Part shown: piece after piece, positions 1-8,855 of the stretch
How the letters are laid out: every line of letters begins with the position of its first letter
How positions within the stretch are numbered: position 1 is the stretch's first letter
DNA from: an actinobacterium acMicro-4
GTDB lineage: Bacteria > Actinomycetota > Actinomycetes > Actinomycetales > Microbacteriaceae
DNA length: 64,000 nt
Assembly: GCA_000754445.1 (NCBI GenBank)
Contig: JNSD01000013.1
Location: 124,001-188,000 of the forward strand
Direction of reading: 5' to 3'
Program-made: the position numbers and the translations under genes
Notes under the pieces: generated by a model
What the model was told of the DNA's origin: nothing
The model's database searches: none
The model's input: only the letters and a program-made list of their open reading frames with translations

Positions 1-207
1 CTGTTCGTGGGAGCTGCGATAGGGGTCGGAATATTCTTTCTCACGAGACCGGTGGTCACCGAGGACACCCTGTGGGCAAGTGCCGGGGCACTGCCCGGGG
101 CCATACTGTTGATGGTTGGTGGCATCACAGCCGAGCGGTGGTGCACACTGCCGCCTGGCTCCTCTGAAGGAGGGGCGTTGGGACAGCCTGAAGGGGACAT
201 CGTATGA
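1..207 (+). CDS. DUF3180 membrane protein, 3' end (partial)
   Basis: Open reading frame entering from the left edge; only the last 68 codons are present. It shows two hydrophobic stretches (IGVGIFFLTRPVV and LPGAILLMVGGIT) and then ERWCTLPP. The LTRPVV followed by a Cys-Thr-Ile/Leu-Pro-Pro tail is what I recall of the actinobacterial DUF3180 family, a small integral membrane protein of unknown function usually found after the folate genes folB/folK. The stop overlaps the start of the next gene (ATGA), so the two are translationally coupled. The true start lies outside the window. Confidence 0.75.
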   Translation: MFVGAAIGVGIFFLTRPVVTEDTLWASAGALPGAILLMVGGITAERWCTLPPGSSEGGALGQPEGDIV

Positions 208-689
208 GCACAGCCCTCTCCATCGACTGGAAGCCGGTGAGCCACCGCTTTGTTCTGGTTGCCTTTGTTGAAACCCTCGGTATTCTTGCGGGCCCCCTGT
301 TCGTGACAACACTGCCGTTATGGGTCGATGACCCGGACATCGAAAGATTCTCCTGGTATCCGCTCGCACTTGCCAGTGTCGTGACGCTGATCGCCCTTGC
401 GGTGGTGCCTCGCAGGGTGCGGGCCATTGGCTATTGCTTGCGCGATGACGACATTGTTGTTCAGCGCGGCATCCTTTTCCGACGGCAGGTAGCAGCACCG
501 TATGGTCGGCTTCAACTTGTCGACATCTCCCGGGGACCGCTCATGAGGTTTCTTGGCCTCTCGGAGCTGCGGGTGGTGACAGCGGCCGCATCGAGTGGCG
601 TCACGATTCCAGGTCTCTCGCTTACGGAGGCTGACACCCTTCGTGACCACTTGATTGCCGTTGCCGAATCCAGGCGGGCAGGTCTCTAG
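204..689 (+). CDS. PH-domain (bPH2, YdbS-like) membrane protein
   Basis: 161 residues. Two N-terminal membrane segments (about 18-40 and 52-68) are followed by a bacterial PH-like domain with the hallmark run ...DDDIVVQRGILFRR...PYGRLQLVDISRGPLMRFLGL (given in parts), typical of the YdbS/bPH_2 family (PF03703). The cellular role of the family is unsettled; YdbS/YdbT-type pairs in Bacillus have been linked to resistance to exogenous toxins. It is coupled to the DUF3180 gene by ATGA and is followed after 2 nt by a larger multi-PH protein, the usual small-plus-large pair. Confidence 0.85.
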   Translation: MSTALSIDWKPVSHRFVLVAFVETLGILAGPLFVTTLPLWVDDPDIERFSWYPLALASVVTLIALAVVPRRVRAIGYCLRDDDIVVQRGILFRRQVAAPYGRLQLVDISRGPLMRFLGLSELRVVTAAASSGVTIPGLSLTEADTLRDHLIAVAESRRAGL

Positions 690-691
690 GC

Positions 692-2200
692 GTGCCCACG
701 CCCACATTGCGCCACGCGGCGTGGCTGCGCGATGGCCGGTGGTATCGACTACACCCGCTGACCCCTGTTCTCCAGGGTGGCTTAGCGATTGCTGGCATCG
801 TGGGGTTCCTGATTGCAGCGAGCTGGGAGGCAGTACTCTTCCGTCTTCTGCTCGGTCTCGCCGAAGTTGACCCGGAGGAAACTGCCGAGGCCGATTCCCT
901 CGTTCGGTTGCTGGAGTGGGCAGTGTCGTTGTGGGGCGTAGTTATCACCCTGGCAATTCTTGGAATCGGCGTGATCTGGTTGCAGTGGCGGCTTCATATG
1001 GTCCGTATGAGCGAGGATGCCATCGAAGTCAAGAAAGGCGTTCTGTTTCGCTCGTCCAGGAGAATCAGGCTCGATCGTGTCAATGCTGTCGGCGTTCGCC
1101 GACCCCTTATCCCTCGACTTCTCGGGCTCGCCAAACTCGACATTCAAGCAGCAGGAACGGATGCAAGCCTTGTCCTTGCCTATCTCCCGAAGGCCACAGC
1201 TGAAGAAGTCCGGCGGGAAATCATGGAACCCACGTCAGCCGAACCGGCTGACGTGGCGGCAGGCGTTGCGGCTGATACCAGCACGGTGACTCGGGAGGTC
1301 GAGGTTCCGCTGTTTCGCTATCTGGCCTCTCTGGTCGTGAGCGTGGAGACCATTATTTTCGCGGGTGGGATACTGGCCGCCTCGATTGCATCTAGCCGCT
1401 CGGGTGAACTGGTCACGTGGTTGAGCGTGGTGGTTGTGCTGATTGTGTATGTCGCATACTTGGCGGATCGGTTCTTCAGGGTGGGCAGCTTTGTTGTGGA
1501 CACCGTGGATCACGACATTCGAGTATCACTGGGTTTGCTCGCCACCAGCGTGGAGAGCATTCCACCGGGTCGAATCCACGCTCTTCAGCTCAGTCAACCG
1601 TGGCCGTGGCGGGTATTGGGCTGGTGGAGATTGGAGGCCAACCTGGCCTCCACACCGGGAGCTCAGGTGTCCAAGGCCCCCTCGCACACCGTCCTTCTGC
1701 CGGTGGCAACGTTGCCGGAGGTCATGCGCGTGGTCGCGAAATGCATCCCGACCCTCGCTGGGGACCAGGCGAGGGATGTCCTTGTATCAGGCCTCCAGAG
1801 CACGCACGCGCAGTGGGTTTCTGATAACCCGGACCTTAAGGTGTCAATCGGTTCCCCTAAACGCGCCCGTTACCGCATTCCCCTGAGCTACACAGTGAAC
1901 GGGGGAGCGTTGCTCTCGGACGTGGTGCTTCTGCGACGGGGAGCCTGGATTCGGAGGCTGTCGATCATGCCTCTTGCTCGCATCCAGAGCTCGAGCATCT
2001 CTGTGGGTCCGTGGCACGAGGCTCTGGGGCTTGGACTCTTTGCACTGCAGGGCGTCGAGGGCCCCGTGTCCACCCGTCTACCAGCCCTCGATAGGGTTGC
2101 TCTCGAGGGCTGGTGGCTCGACGTCCAGCGGGGCATTATCAAGGCCATCGCCAAGCCCCAGTCGCCACAAACTCGAGCGGTGAAGCGAGGAACGTCGTGA
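692..2200 (+). CDS. Large multi-PH-domain (YdbT-like) membrane protein
   Basis: 502 residues from a GTG 2 nt after the previous stop. Two N-terminal membrane segments (about 28-48 and 70-98) precede a first bPH2 domain containing KKGVLFRSSRRIRLDRVNAV. Two more membrane segments follow around 205-255, then a second and a third PH-like unit (VSLGLLATSVESIPPGRIHAL and LRRGAWIRRLSIMPLARIQS). This is the domain order of YdbT, the partner of YdbS, and the pair probably forms one membrane complex. The stop overlaps the next start by one base (TGATG). Function beyond membrane association is inferred. Confidence 0.85.
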   Translation: MPTPTLRHAAWLRDGRWYRLHPLTPVLQGGLAIAGIVGFLIAASWEAVLFRLLLGLAEVDPEETAEADSLVRLLEWAVSLWGVVITLAILGIGVIWLQWRLHMVRMSEDAIEVKKGVLFRSSRRIRLDRVNAVGVRRPLIPRLLGLAKLDIQAAGTDASLVLAYLPKATAEEVRREIMEPTSAEPADVAAGVAADTSTVTREVEVPLFRYLASLVVSVETIIFAGGILAASIASSRSGELVTWLSVVVVLIVYVAYLADRFFRVGSFVVDTVDHDIRVSLGLLATSVESIPPGRIHALQLSQPWPWRVLGWWRLEANLASTPGAQVSKAPSHTVLLPVATLPEVMRVVAKCIPTLAGDQARDVLVSGLQSTHAQWVSDNPDLKVSIGSPKRARYRIPLSYTVNGGALLSDVVLLRRGAWIRRLSIMPLARIQSSSISVGPWHEALGLGLFALQGVEGPVSTRLPALDRVALEGWWLDVQRGIIKAIAKPQSPQTRAVKRGTS

Positions 2201-2907
2201 TGGATCCCACCCGCTTGGGTGTCGGCATTATCGGTGCCGGCCGGGTGGGCCCCGTGCTCGCCGCCGCACTGGCCGGTGCCGGACATCATCTGGTGGGCAT
2301 GAGTAAACCCTCTGATGGGGATAGTGAGCGAGTCACAAGTGTCGTGCCGGGAATAACGTTTCTTGATGTGCCCGACATCATTGAACGCAGCGAACTGGTG
2401 GTTCTTGCACTTCCCGATGGTGACCTTGCGGGGTTTATCCAAGGAGTGGCCGAATCCACGGGTTGGCAATCGGGCCAGATCGTTGCCCACACCTCCATTC
2501 GCCACGACCTCGATGTGTTAGTGCCGGCCCGAGATGCAGGCGCGATACCCATCACACTCCACCCGCTGATGGAATTCACCGGGACCAGCGTTGATCTGGT
2601 GCGGATGAGAGAAGCGTGGTGTGTGGTGAGCGCGCCCGCTGTGGCAACACCCATCGCGGAGGCACTTGCCGTGGAGATGGGCATGGAGCCACTCGTCATT
2701 GCTGATTCCGCCCGGGAACACGTGGCAAGTGCCATCGCTTTGGCCACAAGCTTCTCTGCGACGACCATTTATGAGGCGGCTTCCCAATTGCGCAGCGCTG
2801 GTATCCCACACCCGGGTGTGGTGCTCTCCACGTTGGTGCGATCGAGTGTGGAGAACGCATTGCGTGAGGTTGCCGGCAACCACGACGACGCGGGGGCTAG
2901 GGGGTGA
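2200..2907 (+). CDS. Rossmann-fold / DUF2520 oxidoreductase-like protein
   Basis: 235 residues from the ATG that overlaps the previous stop; the frame is open further upstream, but that part lies inside the PH gene. The N-terminus carries a dinucleotide-binding glycine motif (GIIGAGRVGPVLAAALAGAG), and the C-terminal half is all-alpha (EHVASAIALATSFSATTIYE), as in the DUF2520 family, a 6-phosphogluconate-dehydrogenase-like fold. In Actinobacteria this gene commonly sits directly before panC, as here with a GTGA overlap, which suggests a role near pantothenate/CoA synthesis. No substrate has been established to my knowledge. Confidence 0.8.
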   Translation: MDPTRLGVGIIGAGRVGPVLAAALAGAGHHLVGMSKPSDGDSERVTSVVPGITFLDVPDIIERSELVVLALPDGDLAGFIQGVAESTGWQSGQIVAHTSIRHDLDVLVPARDAGAIPITLHPLMEFTGTSVDLVRMREAWCVVSAPAVATPIAEALAVEMGMEPLVIADSAREHVASAIALATSFSATTIYEAASQLRSAGIPHPGVVLSTLVRSSVENALREVAGNHDDAGARG

Positions 2908-3755
2908 GTGATCTCGCAGTGGTGACTACCTCTTCAGGGATGAGCGACATCGTCGCAGGCTGGAAATCTGAGGGCCACAGTGTCGCGTTTGTCCCGACTA
3001 TGGGCGCTCTGCACCAAGGCCACGGCGCGCTGATTGAGAAGGCGTCGGAACTAGCGGATCGCGTGGTGGTGAGCATTTTTGTCAATCCTTTGCAGTTTGG
3101 CACGGGCGAGGATTTTGACTCCTATCCCAGGCGCGACGAGGCTGATCAGGCTTTTCTGCGCGAGCGCCGCGTTGATGTGCTCTTTATGCCCAGTGTCGAT
3201 GAGGTCTATCCGCCGGGGGTCGTCATCACCGCCGCGGCGGGCCCGGTGGGAGACACCTTCGAGGGCGCATCCAGGCCTGGTCACTTTGATGGCGTGCTGA
3301 GGGTGGTGAAGCGGTTGTGTGCGATTATCAGCCCGGACTTTGCCCTCTTTGGACGCAAAGATGCCCAACAATTGTTTCTTGTTGACACGATGGTGCGTAA
3401 CGAGGGCTTACCCATCACGATTGTCCCCGTCGACACGGTGCGAGCACCTGATGGCCTCGCCCTCTCCAGTAGGAACGCTTATTTGAGCGATGACGAGCGC
3501 GCTCGTGCGCTTGCAATCCCGGTAGCGCTTGCCGAGGCGGAGAGGGCAACCACGCTCAGCGGGGCACTCGCCGTTGTGCGCGAGCGCTTAGAGTCTGAAC
3601 CGGGCCTTACTATCGACTACGTCGCAGGCGTTGATCCCGAGACTTTTCACCAGCTTGATGAGGACTCACCACTCCGGGAGGCCACGCTGATCGTGGCGGT
3701 GAGTCTCTCGACCACCCGGTTAATTGACAATCGGCGCCTGCACTTTCCTCAGTAG
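2904..3755 (+). CDS. panC: Pantothenate synthetase
   Basis: 283 residues, the normal family length. It condenses pantoate with beta-alanine using ATP to give pantothenate, the vitamin precursor of CoA. The ATP HIGH-like motif PTMGALHQGH is at about 30-39, the pantoate/ATP site VVSIFVNPLQFG follows, then FGRKDAQQLFLV (families usually have FGEKD), and the KMSKS-like loop LALSSRNAYLS. The GTG start overlaps the preceding stop. The partner genes panB and panD are not in the window. Very secure call. Confidence 0.95.
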   Translation: MSDLAVVTTSSGMSDIVAGWKSEGHSVAFVPTMGALHQGHGALIEKASELADRVVVSIFVNPLQFGTGEDFDSYPRRDEADQAFLRERRVDVLFMPSVDEVYPPGVVITAAAGPVGDTFEGASRPGHFDGVLRVVKRLCAIISPDFALFGRKDAQQLFLVDTMVRNEGLPITIVPVDTVRAPDGLALSSRNAYLSDDERARALAIPVALAEAERATTLSGALAVVRERLESEPGLTIDYVAGVDPETFHQLDEDSPLREATLIVAVSLSTTRLIDNRRLHFPQ

Positions 3756-3796
3756 GCTAGGCAGGACGACTGGCCAATGAGGACGAAGACCACTTT

Positions 3797-5293
3797 ATGA
3801 GCGACCACGACGAGACTGCAGAGGCGGCCGCGGACATAGCTGAACAGCACGCTGTTCGGCTTGCCAAGCGAGAACGCATGCTCGAAGCGGGCATAGCGCC
3901 CTATCCGGTGGGCGTTGCGATCACCACGACAATCTCTGAGGTTCGCGCGTCGTTTCCTGAGTTGGCCCCTGAAGAATCCACCGGTGTGAGAGTGGGTGTC
4001 GCCGGGCGCGTGGTTCACATGAGGGTCACGGGCAAGCTGGCGTTTCTTTCGCTCCAAGAGGGTTCGGGTGAGCGCTTGCAGGCCATGGTGTCTTTTGGCG
4101 AAATTGGAGAGGACTCCTTCGAGCTTCTGAAAGATCTTGTTGACCTGGGTGACCATGTCTTTGTTGAGGGCGAAGTGATCGCCTCAAAACGCGGTGAGCT
4201 TTCGGTGATGGTCGGTGCCTGGGCGATTGCAGCGAAAGCGCTCATGCCCTTGCCGAACCTCCACAGCGAGCTCAATGAAGAAACCCGAGTCCGCCAGCGC
4301 TATCTCGACTTGATTGTCCGCGACCAGGCCAGAGTGACGGTGCGTCAGAGGGCCTTGATCAATCAGTCGCTGCGCGCCACATTTGCCACACACGGGTATC
4401 TGGAAGTGGAAACGCCGATGTTGCAAACCCTCCACGGAGGTGCAACGGCGAGGCCGTTTGTGACCCAGTCCAACGCGTTTAGTACGGAATTGTTTTTGCG
4501 TATTGCACCCGAGCTTTTCTTGAAGCGAGCCGTGGTGGGCGGTATTGAACGGGTTTTTGAAATCAACAGAAACTTCCGCAACGAGGGCGCCGACTCGACC
4601 CACAGCCCTGAGTTTGCAATGCTCGAGGCGTATCAGGCCTATGGCGATTACCACCAGATGGCGGATTTGACCCAGGAGCTCGTCCAGAACGCGGCGATGG
4701 CAATTTCTGGCAGCCACACCGTCACCTGGGCTGATGGCACTGAGTATGACCTCGGCGGAACGTGGAATCGACTCTCGGTGTATGACAGCTTGAGTGAGGC
4801 CAGTGGAACGGAGATTACCCCGGACACCGATCTCGCGAGCCTTGCCAACATGGCACAGAAGCTCGATATCCAGGTGGCCCAACCCACCCACGGCAAGCTC
4901 GTGGAGGAACTGTGGGAGCACTTTGTGATTGGGTCCCTGAGCGCGCCAACGTTTGTGATGGACTACCCCGTGGACACCTCCCCCCTGGTGCGCGAACACC
5001 GCAGCATTCCCGGTGTTGTTGAGAAATGGGACCTTTATGTTCGTGGCTTCGAGCTAGCTACCGGCTATTCGGAACTGGTGGATCCCGTGGTTCAGCGAGA
5101 GCGTTTTGTTGCGCAGGCAGCCCTTGGCGCCAAGGGCGACGATGAGGCCATGCGGGTGGATGAAGACTTCTTGCGCGCCCTGGAGCACGGGATGCCACCA
5201 ACGGGTGGCATGGGGATGGGAATTGACCGTTTGTTGATGGCGGTGACCGGTTTGGGTATTCGCGAAACCGTCTTGTTCCCTCTGGTCAAATAG
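3797..5293 (+). CDS. lysS: Lysyl-tRNA synthetase (class II)
   Basis: 498 residues. An N-terminal OB-fold anticodon-binding domain (about 60-150, with GKLAFLSLQEGSGERLQ) precedes the class II catalytic core: motif 1 around YLEVETPMLQ, motif 2 FEINRNFRNEGADSTHSPEF, and motif 3 GMGMGIDRLLMAVTGL near the C-terminus. It charges tRNA-Lys in the cytoplasm. A TAGGCT hexamer near 3753 may be the -10 element, leaving a leader of roughly 30 nt. It converges on a tiny minus-strand gene that begins 3 nt after its stop, with no room for a separate terminator. Confidence 0.97.
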   Translation: MSDHDETAEAAADIAEQHAVRLAKRERMLEAGIAPYPVGVAITTTISEVRASFPELAPEESTGVRVGVAGRVVHMRVTGKLAFLSLQEGSGERLQAMVSFGEIGEDSFELLKDLVDLGDHVFVEGEVIASKRGELSVMVGAWAIAAKALMPLPNLHSELNEETRVRQRYLDLIVRDQARVTVRQRALINQSLRATFATHGYLEVETPMLQTLHGGATARPFVTQSNAFSTELFLRIAPELFLKRAVVGGIERVFEINRNFRNEGADSTHSPEFAMLEAYQAYGDYHQMADLTQELVQNAAMAISGSHTVTWADGTEYDLGGTWNRLSVYDSLSEASGTEITPDTDLASLANMAQKLDIQVAQPTHGKLVEELWEHFVIGSLSAPTFVMDYPVDTSPLVREHRSIPGVVEKWDLYVRGFELATGYSELVDPVVQRERFVAQAALGAKGDDEAMRVDEDFLRALEHGMPPTGGMGMGIDRLLMAVTGLGIRETVLFPLVK

Positions 5294-5295
5294 AC

Positions 5296-5472
5296 CTAGT
5301 CGTCGACGGGCAGCCCTCGCTTGAGGCGTTCTTCGCGTTCAATCGCGGCATAGGAATCTCGTTCCGAGCGGTCTGCTCGAAGAATTGAGCGCATCACAAA
5401 CCAGAAAAGAAGCCCCATAAGAATCGTGGGGGTTACCGAGAAGAGTGCGTTCGCCCAAAAGTTCTCAATCAT
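5296..5472 (-). CDS. Small single-span membrane protein, 58 aa
   Basis: 58 residues beginning MIENFWANALFSVTPTILMG. One hydrophobic helix (about 9-29) is followed by a strongly charged cytoplasmic tail rich in Arg/Glu/Asp (RADRSERD...EREERLKRGLPVDD). The frame stays open upstream, but this ATG gives a compact protein and lies 14 nt after the stop of another small membrane gene. I do not recognise a named family. Position between lysS and clpC with its neighbour suggests a two-gene minus-strand unit. Confidence 0.7.
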   Translation of the reverse strand: MIENFWANALFSVTPTILMGLLFWFVMRSILRADRSERDSYAAIEREERLKRGLPVDD

Positions 5473-5486
5473 GGTTTTGTGTCCAC

Positions 5487-5594
5487 CTAGTTCCAGAGAC
5501 TCCACGCGCCATAGAGGGCAACGCCTAGGACAATAACCAACAGTCCCACACGAGCGGGCGGCAGTGCCGACTTCTTGGGCTGTTGTTTTTCCAT
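5487..5594 (-). CDS. Tiny membrane protein, 35 aa
   Basis: Read directly from the sequence: 36 codons including the stop, starting MEKQQPKKSALPPARVGLLV and ending ...GAWSLWN. A Lys/Gln/Pro-rich cytoplasmic start of about 15 residues is followed by one hydrophobic span. TACACT sits 9 nt upstream of the ATG and could be its -10 element. It is 14 nt ahead of the 58-aa membrane gene on the same strand, so both are probably co-transcribed. No family recognised; a gene this short would normally escape automatic annotation. Confidence 0.6.
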   Translation of the reverse strand: MEKQQPKKSALPPARVGLLVIVLGVALYGAWSLWN

Positions 5595-5660
5595 CCTGAA
5601 GGAAGTGTAGGACTAGAAACCGGGTATCTGCCCAAGGTCTGATTCGAGCCATGTCGACTC

Positions 5661-5678
5661 CTCACGCTGGGGGCGAAC
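5661..5678 (+). promoter_or_regulatory. ClgR-box-like operator upstream of clpC
   Basis: The stretch contains CGC-TGGGG-GCG followed by AAC, close to the actinobacterial ClgR consensus CGC-N5-GCG with flanking W/S positions. I count one mismatch to the core consensus as I remember it. ClgR activates clp genes in Corynebacterium and Streptomyces, and this site lies 84 nt upstream of the clpC start. Functional assignment is inference. Confidence 0.45.
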
Positions 5679-5761
5679 ACAGCCCCACGCCCAGTGGTGA
5701 GCCTTTAGCATTCAACTACGGGTGCAGAACTGGACCCGAATGTCATAGAGGAGCTGGACAC

Positions 5762-8236
5762 ATGTTTGAGCGGTTTACCGACCGGGCTCGCCGAGTCGTC
5801 GTCTTGGCGCAAGAAGAAGCCAAGATGCTCAACCACAACTACATCGGCACCGAGCACATCCTCCTGGGATTAATCCACGAGGGCGAAGGTGTTGCCGCTA
5901 AAGCGTTGGAGTCCCTCGAGATCTCCCTAGAAGCTGTCCGCGAGCAGGTCCAGGAAATCATTGGACAGGGTCAGCAAGCTCCTACCGGACACATTCCCTT
6001 TACTCCCAGGGCCAAGAAGGTTCTTGAGCTGAGCCTGCGCGAAGCCCTTCAGTTGGGCCACAACTACATCGGCACCGAGCACATCCTGCTTGGCCTCATT
6101 CGCGAGGGTGAGGGTGTTGCCGCTCAGGTCCTCGTGAAGCTCGGCGCTGATCTGAACCGAGTTCGCCAGCAGGTCATTCAGCTTCTCTCTGGCTACCAGG
6201 GCAAAGATCCGGTCTCGGTCGGTGGCTCGGAAACCTCCAGCGACAAGGGCTCCCAGGTTCTTGATCAGTTTGGGCGCAACCTCACCCAGGCCGCTCGCGA
6301 GGGCAAGCTTGACCCGGTTATCGGTCGCGAGCGCGAAATGGAGCGGGTCATGCAGATTCTGTCTCGTCGCTCTAAGAATAACCCTGTGCTGGTCGGCGAA
6401 CCAGGGGTTGGAAAGACTGCTGTTGTCGAGGGATTGGCTCAGGCCATCGTCAAGGGCGATGTTCCAGAGACACTGCGTGACAAACAGCTCTACTCGCTGG
6501 ACCTTGGGTCCTTGATTGCCGGTAGTCGCTACCGCGGAGACTTTGAAGAACGCCTGAAGAAGGTCACCAAGGAGATTCGCACGAGGGGCGACATTATCGT
6601 CTTCATCGATGAGATTCACACCCTGGTGGGCGCCGGTGCCGCTGAGGGCGCTATTGACGCAGCCAGCATTTTGAAGCCGCTTCTTGCTAGGGGCGAGCTC
6701 CAGACCATTGGTGCGACGACCCTAGACGAGTACCGCAAGCACTTTGAAAAGGATGCCGCTCTTGAGCGCCGCTTCCAGTCGGTGCAGGTCCACCAGCCAA
6801 GTCCCGCTCACACCATCAATATCTTGAAGGGCCTGAGGGACAAGTACGAGTCGTTCCACCGCGTGTCCATCACCGATGGCGCAATCGAAGCGGCCGTGAC
6901 CCTCTCAGACCGCTATGTCCAGGATCGTTTCTTGCCAGATAAGGCAATTGACCTCATTGACGAGGCCGGAGCGCGTCTGCGCCTGTCGATTCTCTCGAGC
7001 CCACCAGAGCTTCGCGAGTTCGACGAGAAAATCGCCGGGGTTCGCTCTCGCAAGGAAGCGGCCATTGAAGGGCAAGATTTCGAAAAAGCAGCGTCGCTGC
7101 GTGACGAGGAGAAGACTCTCCTCGGCGAGCGTCTCAAGCTGGAGAAAAAGTGGAGAAGTGGCGAAGCCGGGGGAACCGGCGTCGTTGACGAAGGAATCAT
7201 CGCTGAGGTTCTGGCCGCTGCGACGGGAATTCCGGTATTCAAGCTGACTGAGGAAGAGACTGCTCGCCTCATGTTCATGGAGAAGGCTCTTCACCAGCGG
7301 GTTATTGGCCAAGAGCAAGCTATTTCGGTGCTCTCCAAGACCATCCGACGCACTCGCGCGGGCTTGAAAGATCCCAAGCGCCCCAGTGGCTCCTTCATAT
7401 TTGCTGGTCCTACCGGTGTGGGAAAGACCGAGTTGGCGAAGGCCCTTGCAGAGTTCCTCTTTGATGATGAGGACGCGCTGATTGCCCTGGATATGTCCGA
7501 ATACGGTGAGAAGCACACTGTGTCGCGGCTCTTCGGTGCTCCTCCAGGATTTGTTGGTTTCGAAGATGGCGGTCAGCTCACCGAGAAGGTGCGCCGCAAG
7601 CCCTTCAGCGTGGTCTTGTTCGACGAGATCGAAAAAGCCCACCCCGACATCTTCAATTCCCTGCTCCAGGTCCTCGAAGAGGGTCGCTTGACCGATGGTC
7701 AAGGCCGCGTGGTGGACTTCAAGAACACCGTGATCATCATGACGACCAACCTCGGAACCAAGGACATCACCGGTGGCCCGGTGGGCTTTACTCTCGAAGG
7801 CAATACGGAGGCCAGCTATCAGTCGATGCGGGCCAAGGTCATCGAAGAGCTCAAGAAGAGCTTTAAGCCGGAGTTCCTCAACCGTGTTGATGAGACGATC
7901 GTGTTCCCTCAGCTCAACCAAGAAGAGCTCATGCAGGTTGTGCACCTCTTCATCAAGCGCTTGGGCGACCGCCTGATGGACCGCGACATGACCCTGACTG
8001 TCTCGGAGAGCGCCAAGACCGAGTTGATCAGACTGGGCTGGGACCCCACGATGGGGGCACGGCCACTGCGTCGGGCCGTCCAGCAAAACGTCGAGGACCC
8101 TTTGTCCGAGCGCATTTTGCAGGGTGAGCTCTCTCCGGGTCAACAGGTGGCGGTCGACTTCGTTGACGGCGAGTTCACCTTCGTGTCAACCACCAGAGAT
8201 GTGAAACCGGTGGAACCCGTCGCCCTGGAAAGCTAG
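5762..8236 (+). CDS. clpC: ATP-dependent Clp protease ATPase subunit ClpC
   Basis: 824 residues from [20 protein letters not shown], the standard ClpC start, with a GGAG site just upstream; an in-frame ATG 111 nt earlier only adds an atypical leader. Two ClpN repeats occupy about 1-145 (each with [14 protein letters not shown]), the first AAA+ module has Walker A GEPGVGKT near 211, a UVR motif lies around 420-455 ([16 protein letters not shown]), and the second AAA+ module has GPTGVGKTE near 548. It unfolds substrates for the ClpP peptidase, whose genes are not in this window. Confidence 0.97.
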   Translation: MFERFTDRARRVVVLAQEEAKMLNHNYIGTEHILLGLIHEGEGVAAKALESLEISLEAVREQVQEIIGQGQQAPTGHIPFTPRAKKVLELSLREALQLGHNYIGTEHILLGLIREGEGVAAQVLVKLGADLNRVRQQVIQLLSGYQGKDPVSVGGSETSSDKGSQVLDQFGRNLTQAAREGKLDPVIGREREMERVMQILSRRSKNNPVLVGEPGVGKTAVVEGLAQAIVKGDVPETLRDKQLYSLDLGSLIAGSRYRGDFEERLKKVTKEIRTRGDIIVFIDEIHTLVGAGAAEGAIDAASILKPLLARGELQTIGATTLDEYRKHFEKDAALERRFQSVQVHQPSPAHTINILKGLRDKYESFHRVSITDGAIEAAVTLSDRYVQDRFLPDKAIDLIDEAGARLRLSILSSPPELREFDEKIAGVRSRKEAAIEGQDFEKAASLRDEEKTLLGERLKLEKKWRSGEAGGTGVVDEGIIAEVLAAATGIPVFKLTEEETARLMFMEKALHQRVIGQEQAISVLSKTIRRTRAGLKDPKRPSGSFIFAGPTGVGKTELAKALAEFLFDDEDALIALDMSEYGEKHTVSRLFGAPPGFVGFEDGGQLTEKVRRKPFSVVLFDEIEKAHPDIFNSLLQVLEEGRLTDGQGRVVDFKNTVIIMTTNLGTKDITGGPVGFTLEGNTEASYQSMRAKVIEELKKSFKPEFLNRVDETIVFPQLNQEELMQVVHLFIKRLGDRLMDRDMTLTVSESAKTELIRLGWDPTMGARPLRRAVQQNVEDPLSERILQGELSPGQQVAVDFVDGEFTFVSTTRDVKPVEPVALES

Positions 8237-8240
8237 GCGC

Positions 8241-8246
8241 TACGCT
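8241..8246 (+). promoter_or_regulatory. -10 element TACGCT of a probably leaderless gene
   Basis: TACGCT ends 6 nt before the GTG of the acetyltransferase gene, so transcription would begin at the start codon. No Shine-Dalgarno sequence fits in between. Confidence 0.6.
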
Positions 8247-8252
8247 GGCCTG

Positions 8253-8771
8253 GTGAACCCTGCACAGACGATGTCCTGGGACGTCCGGCCCGCCCGGACG
8301 ACGGATATCAGAGCCATTTCGGCGCTGGTGACTCCCCTCGTTGAGCAGCGGGTGTTGCTGGGAAAAGATTTGGTCGTGCTCTTTGAGTCTGTCCAAGAGT
8401 TCGTTGTTGCAGTCACTGCCACAGACGAGGTCATTGGTTGCGGCGCATTGCATGTCTTTTGGGAGGATTTGGGCGAGATTCGCACCCTCACTGTGGCGCC
8501 AGAGTTCCAACACAGGGGAATTGGGCGAGCCCTGCTCGGGGCCTTGGAGGCCAAGGCCCGCGAGCTGGGGCTTCGTCGACTTTTTTGCCTGAGCTTTGAG
8601 GAAGCCTTCTTCGAGCGCAACGGCTTTGCCCACCACGATGACACCCTGGTTGATGCGGTTGTCTATGGTGAGCTGGTGCGCTCGCCGGACGAGGGCATTG
8701 CAGAGTTTCTTGATTTGGCGCGGGTTAAGCCAAACACCCTCGGGAATGCGCGGTTAGTGAAGACGCTCTAG
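8253..8771 (+). CDS. argA: Amino-acid N-acetyltransferase (short GNAT type)
   Basis: 172 residues, a single GNAT domain with the acetyl-CoA loop EFQHRGIGRALLGALEAKA (about 88-106) preceded by IRTLTVAP. It resembles the short N-acetylglutamate synthase described in Mycobacterium tuberculosis (Rv2747), which acetylates glutamate or glutamine for arginine synthesis. FERNGFAHHD in the C-terminal half also fits that family. GTG start 16 nt after clpC, apparently with its own promoter. Another GNAT specificity is possible, so the symbol is given with moderate confidence. Confidence 0.75.
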   Translation: MNPAQTMSWDVRPARTTDIRAISALVTPLVEQRVLLGKDLVVLFESVQEFVVAVTATDEVIGCGALHVFWEDLGEIRTLTVAPEFQHRGIGRALLGALEAKARELGLRRLFCLSFEEAFFERNGFAHHDDTLVDAVVYGELVRSPDEGIAEFLDLARVKPNTLGNARLVKTL

Positions 8772-8801
8772 GTTTCAGTGAGTTCTCGGTGGGTTCTCAG
8801 G

Positions 8802-8817
8802 GGGCTCGCCGGAGCCC
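8802..8817 (+). terminator. Short G+C-rich hairpin after the acetyltransferase gene
   Basis: GGGCTC-GCCG-GAGCCC forms a 6-bp stem with a 4-nt loop, 30 nt past the stop and just before the next promoter. There is no T tract, only AAAATTT a little further on, so termination efficiency is uncertain. Confidence 0.4.
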
Positions 8818-8843
8818 ACCCCCGAAAATTTGGCCCCCAGTCG

Positions 8844-8849
8844 TAACCT
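8844..8849 (+). promoter_or_regulatory. -10 element TAACCT of a probably leaderless gene
   Basis: TAACCT ends 6 nt before the ATG of the exported hypothetical protein, the same spacing seen at many other starts in this window. Confidence 0.6.
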
Positions 8850-8855
8850 AGGGCT

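Noticed and set aside
5651-5761. Earlier ATG adding 37 residues to ClpC
   Set aside because: The ClpC family begins at MFERFTDRA and a good ribosome-binding site precedes that ATG; the extension overlaps the ClgR-like box.
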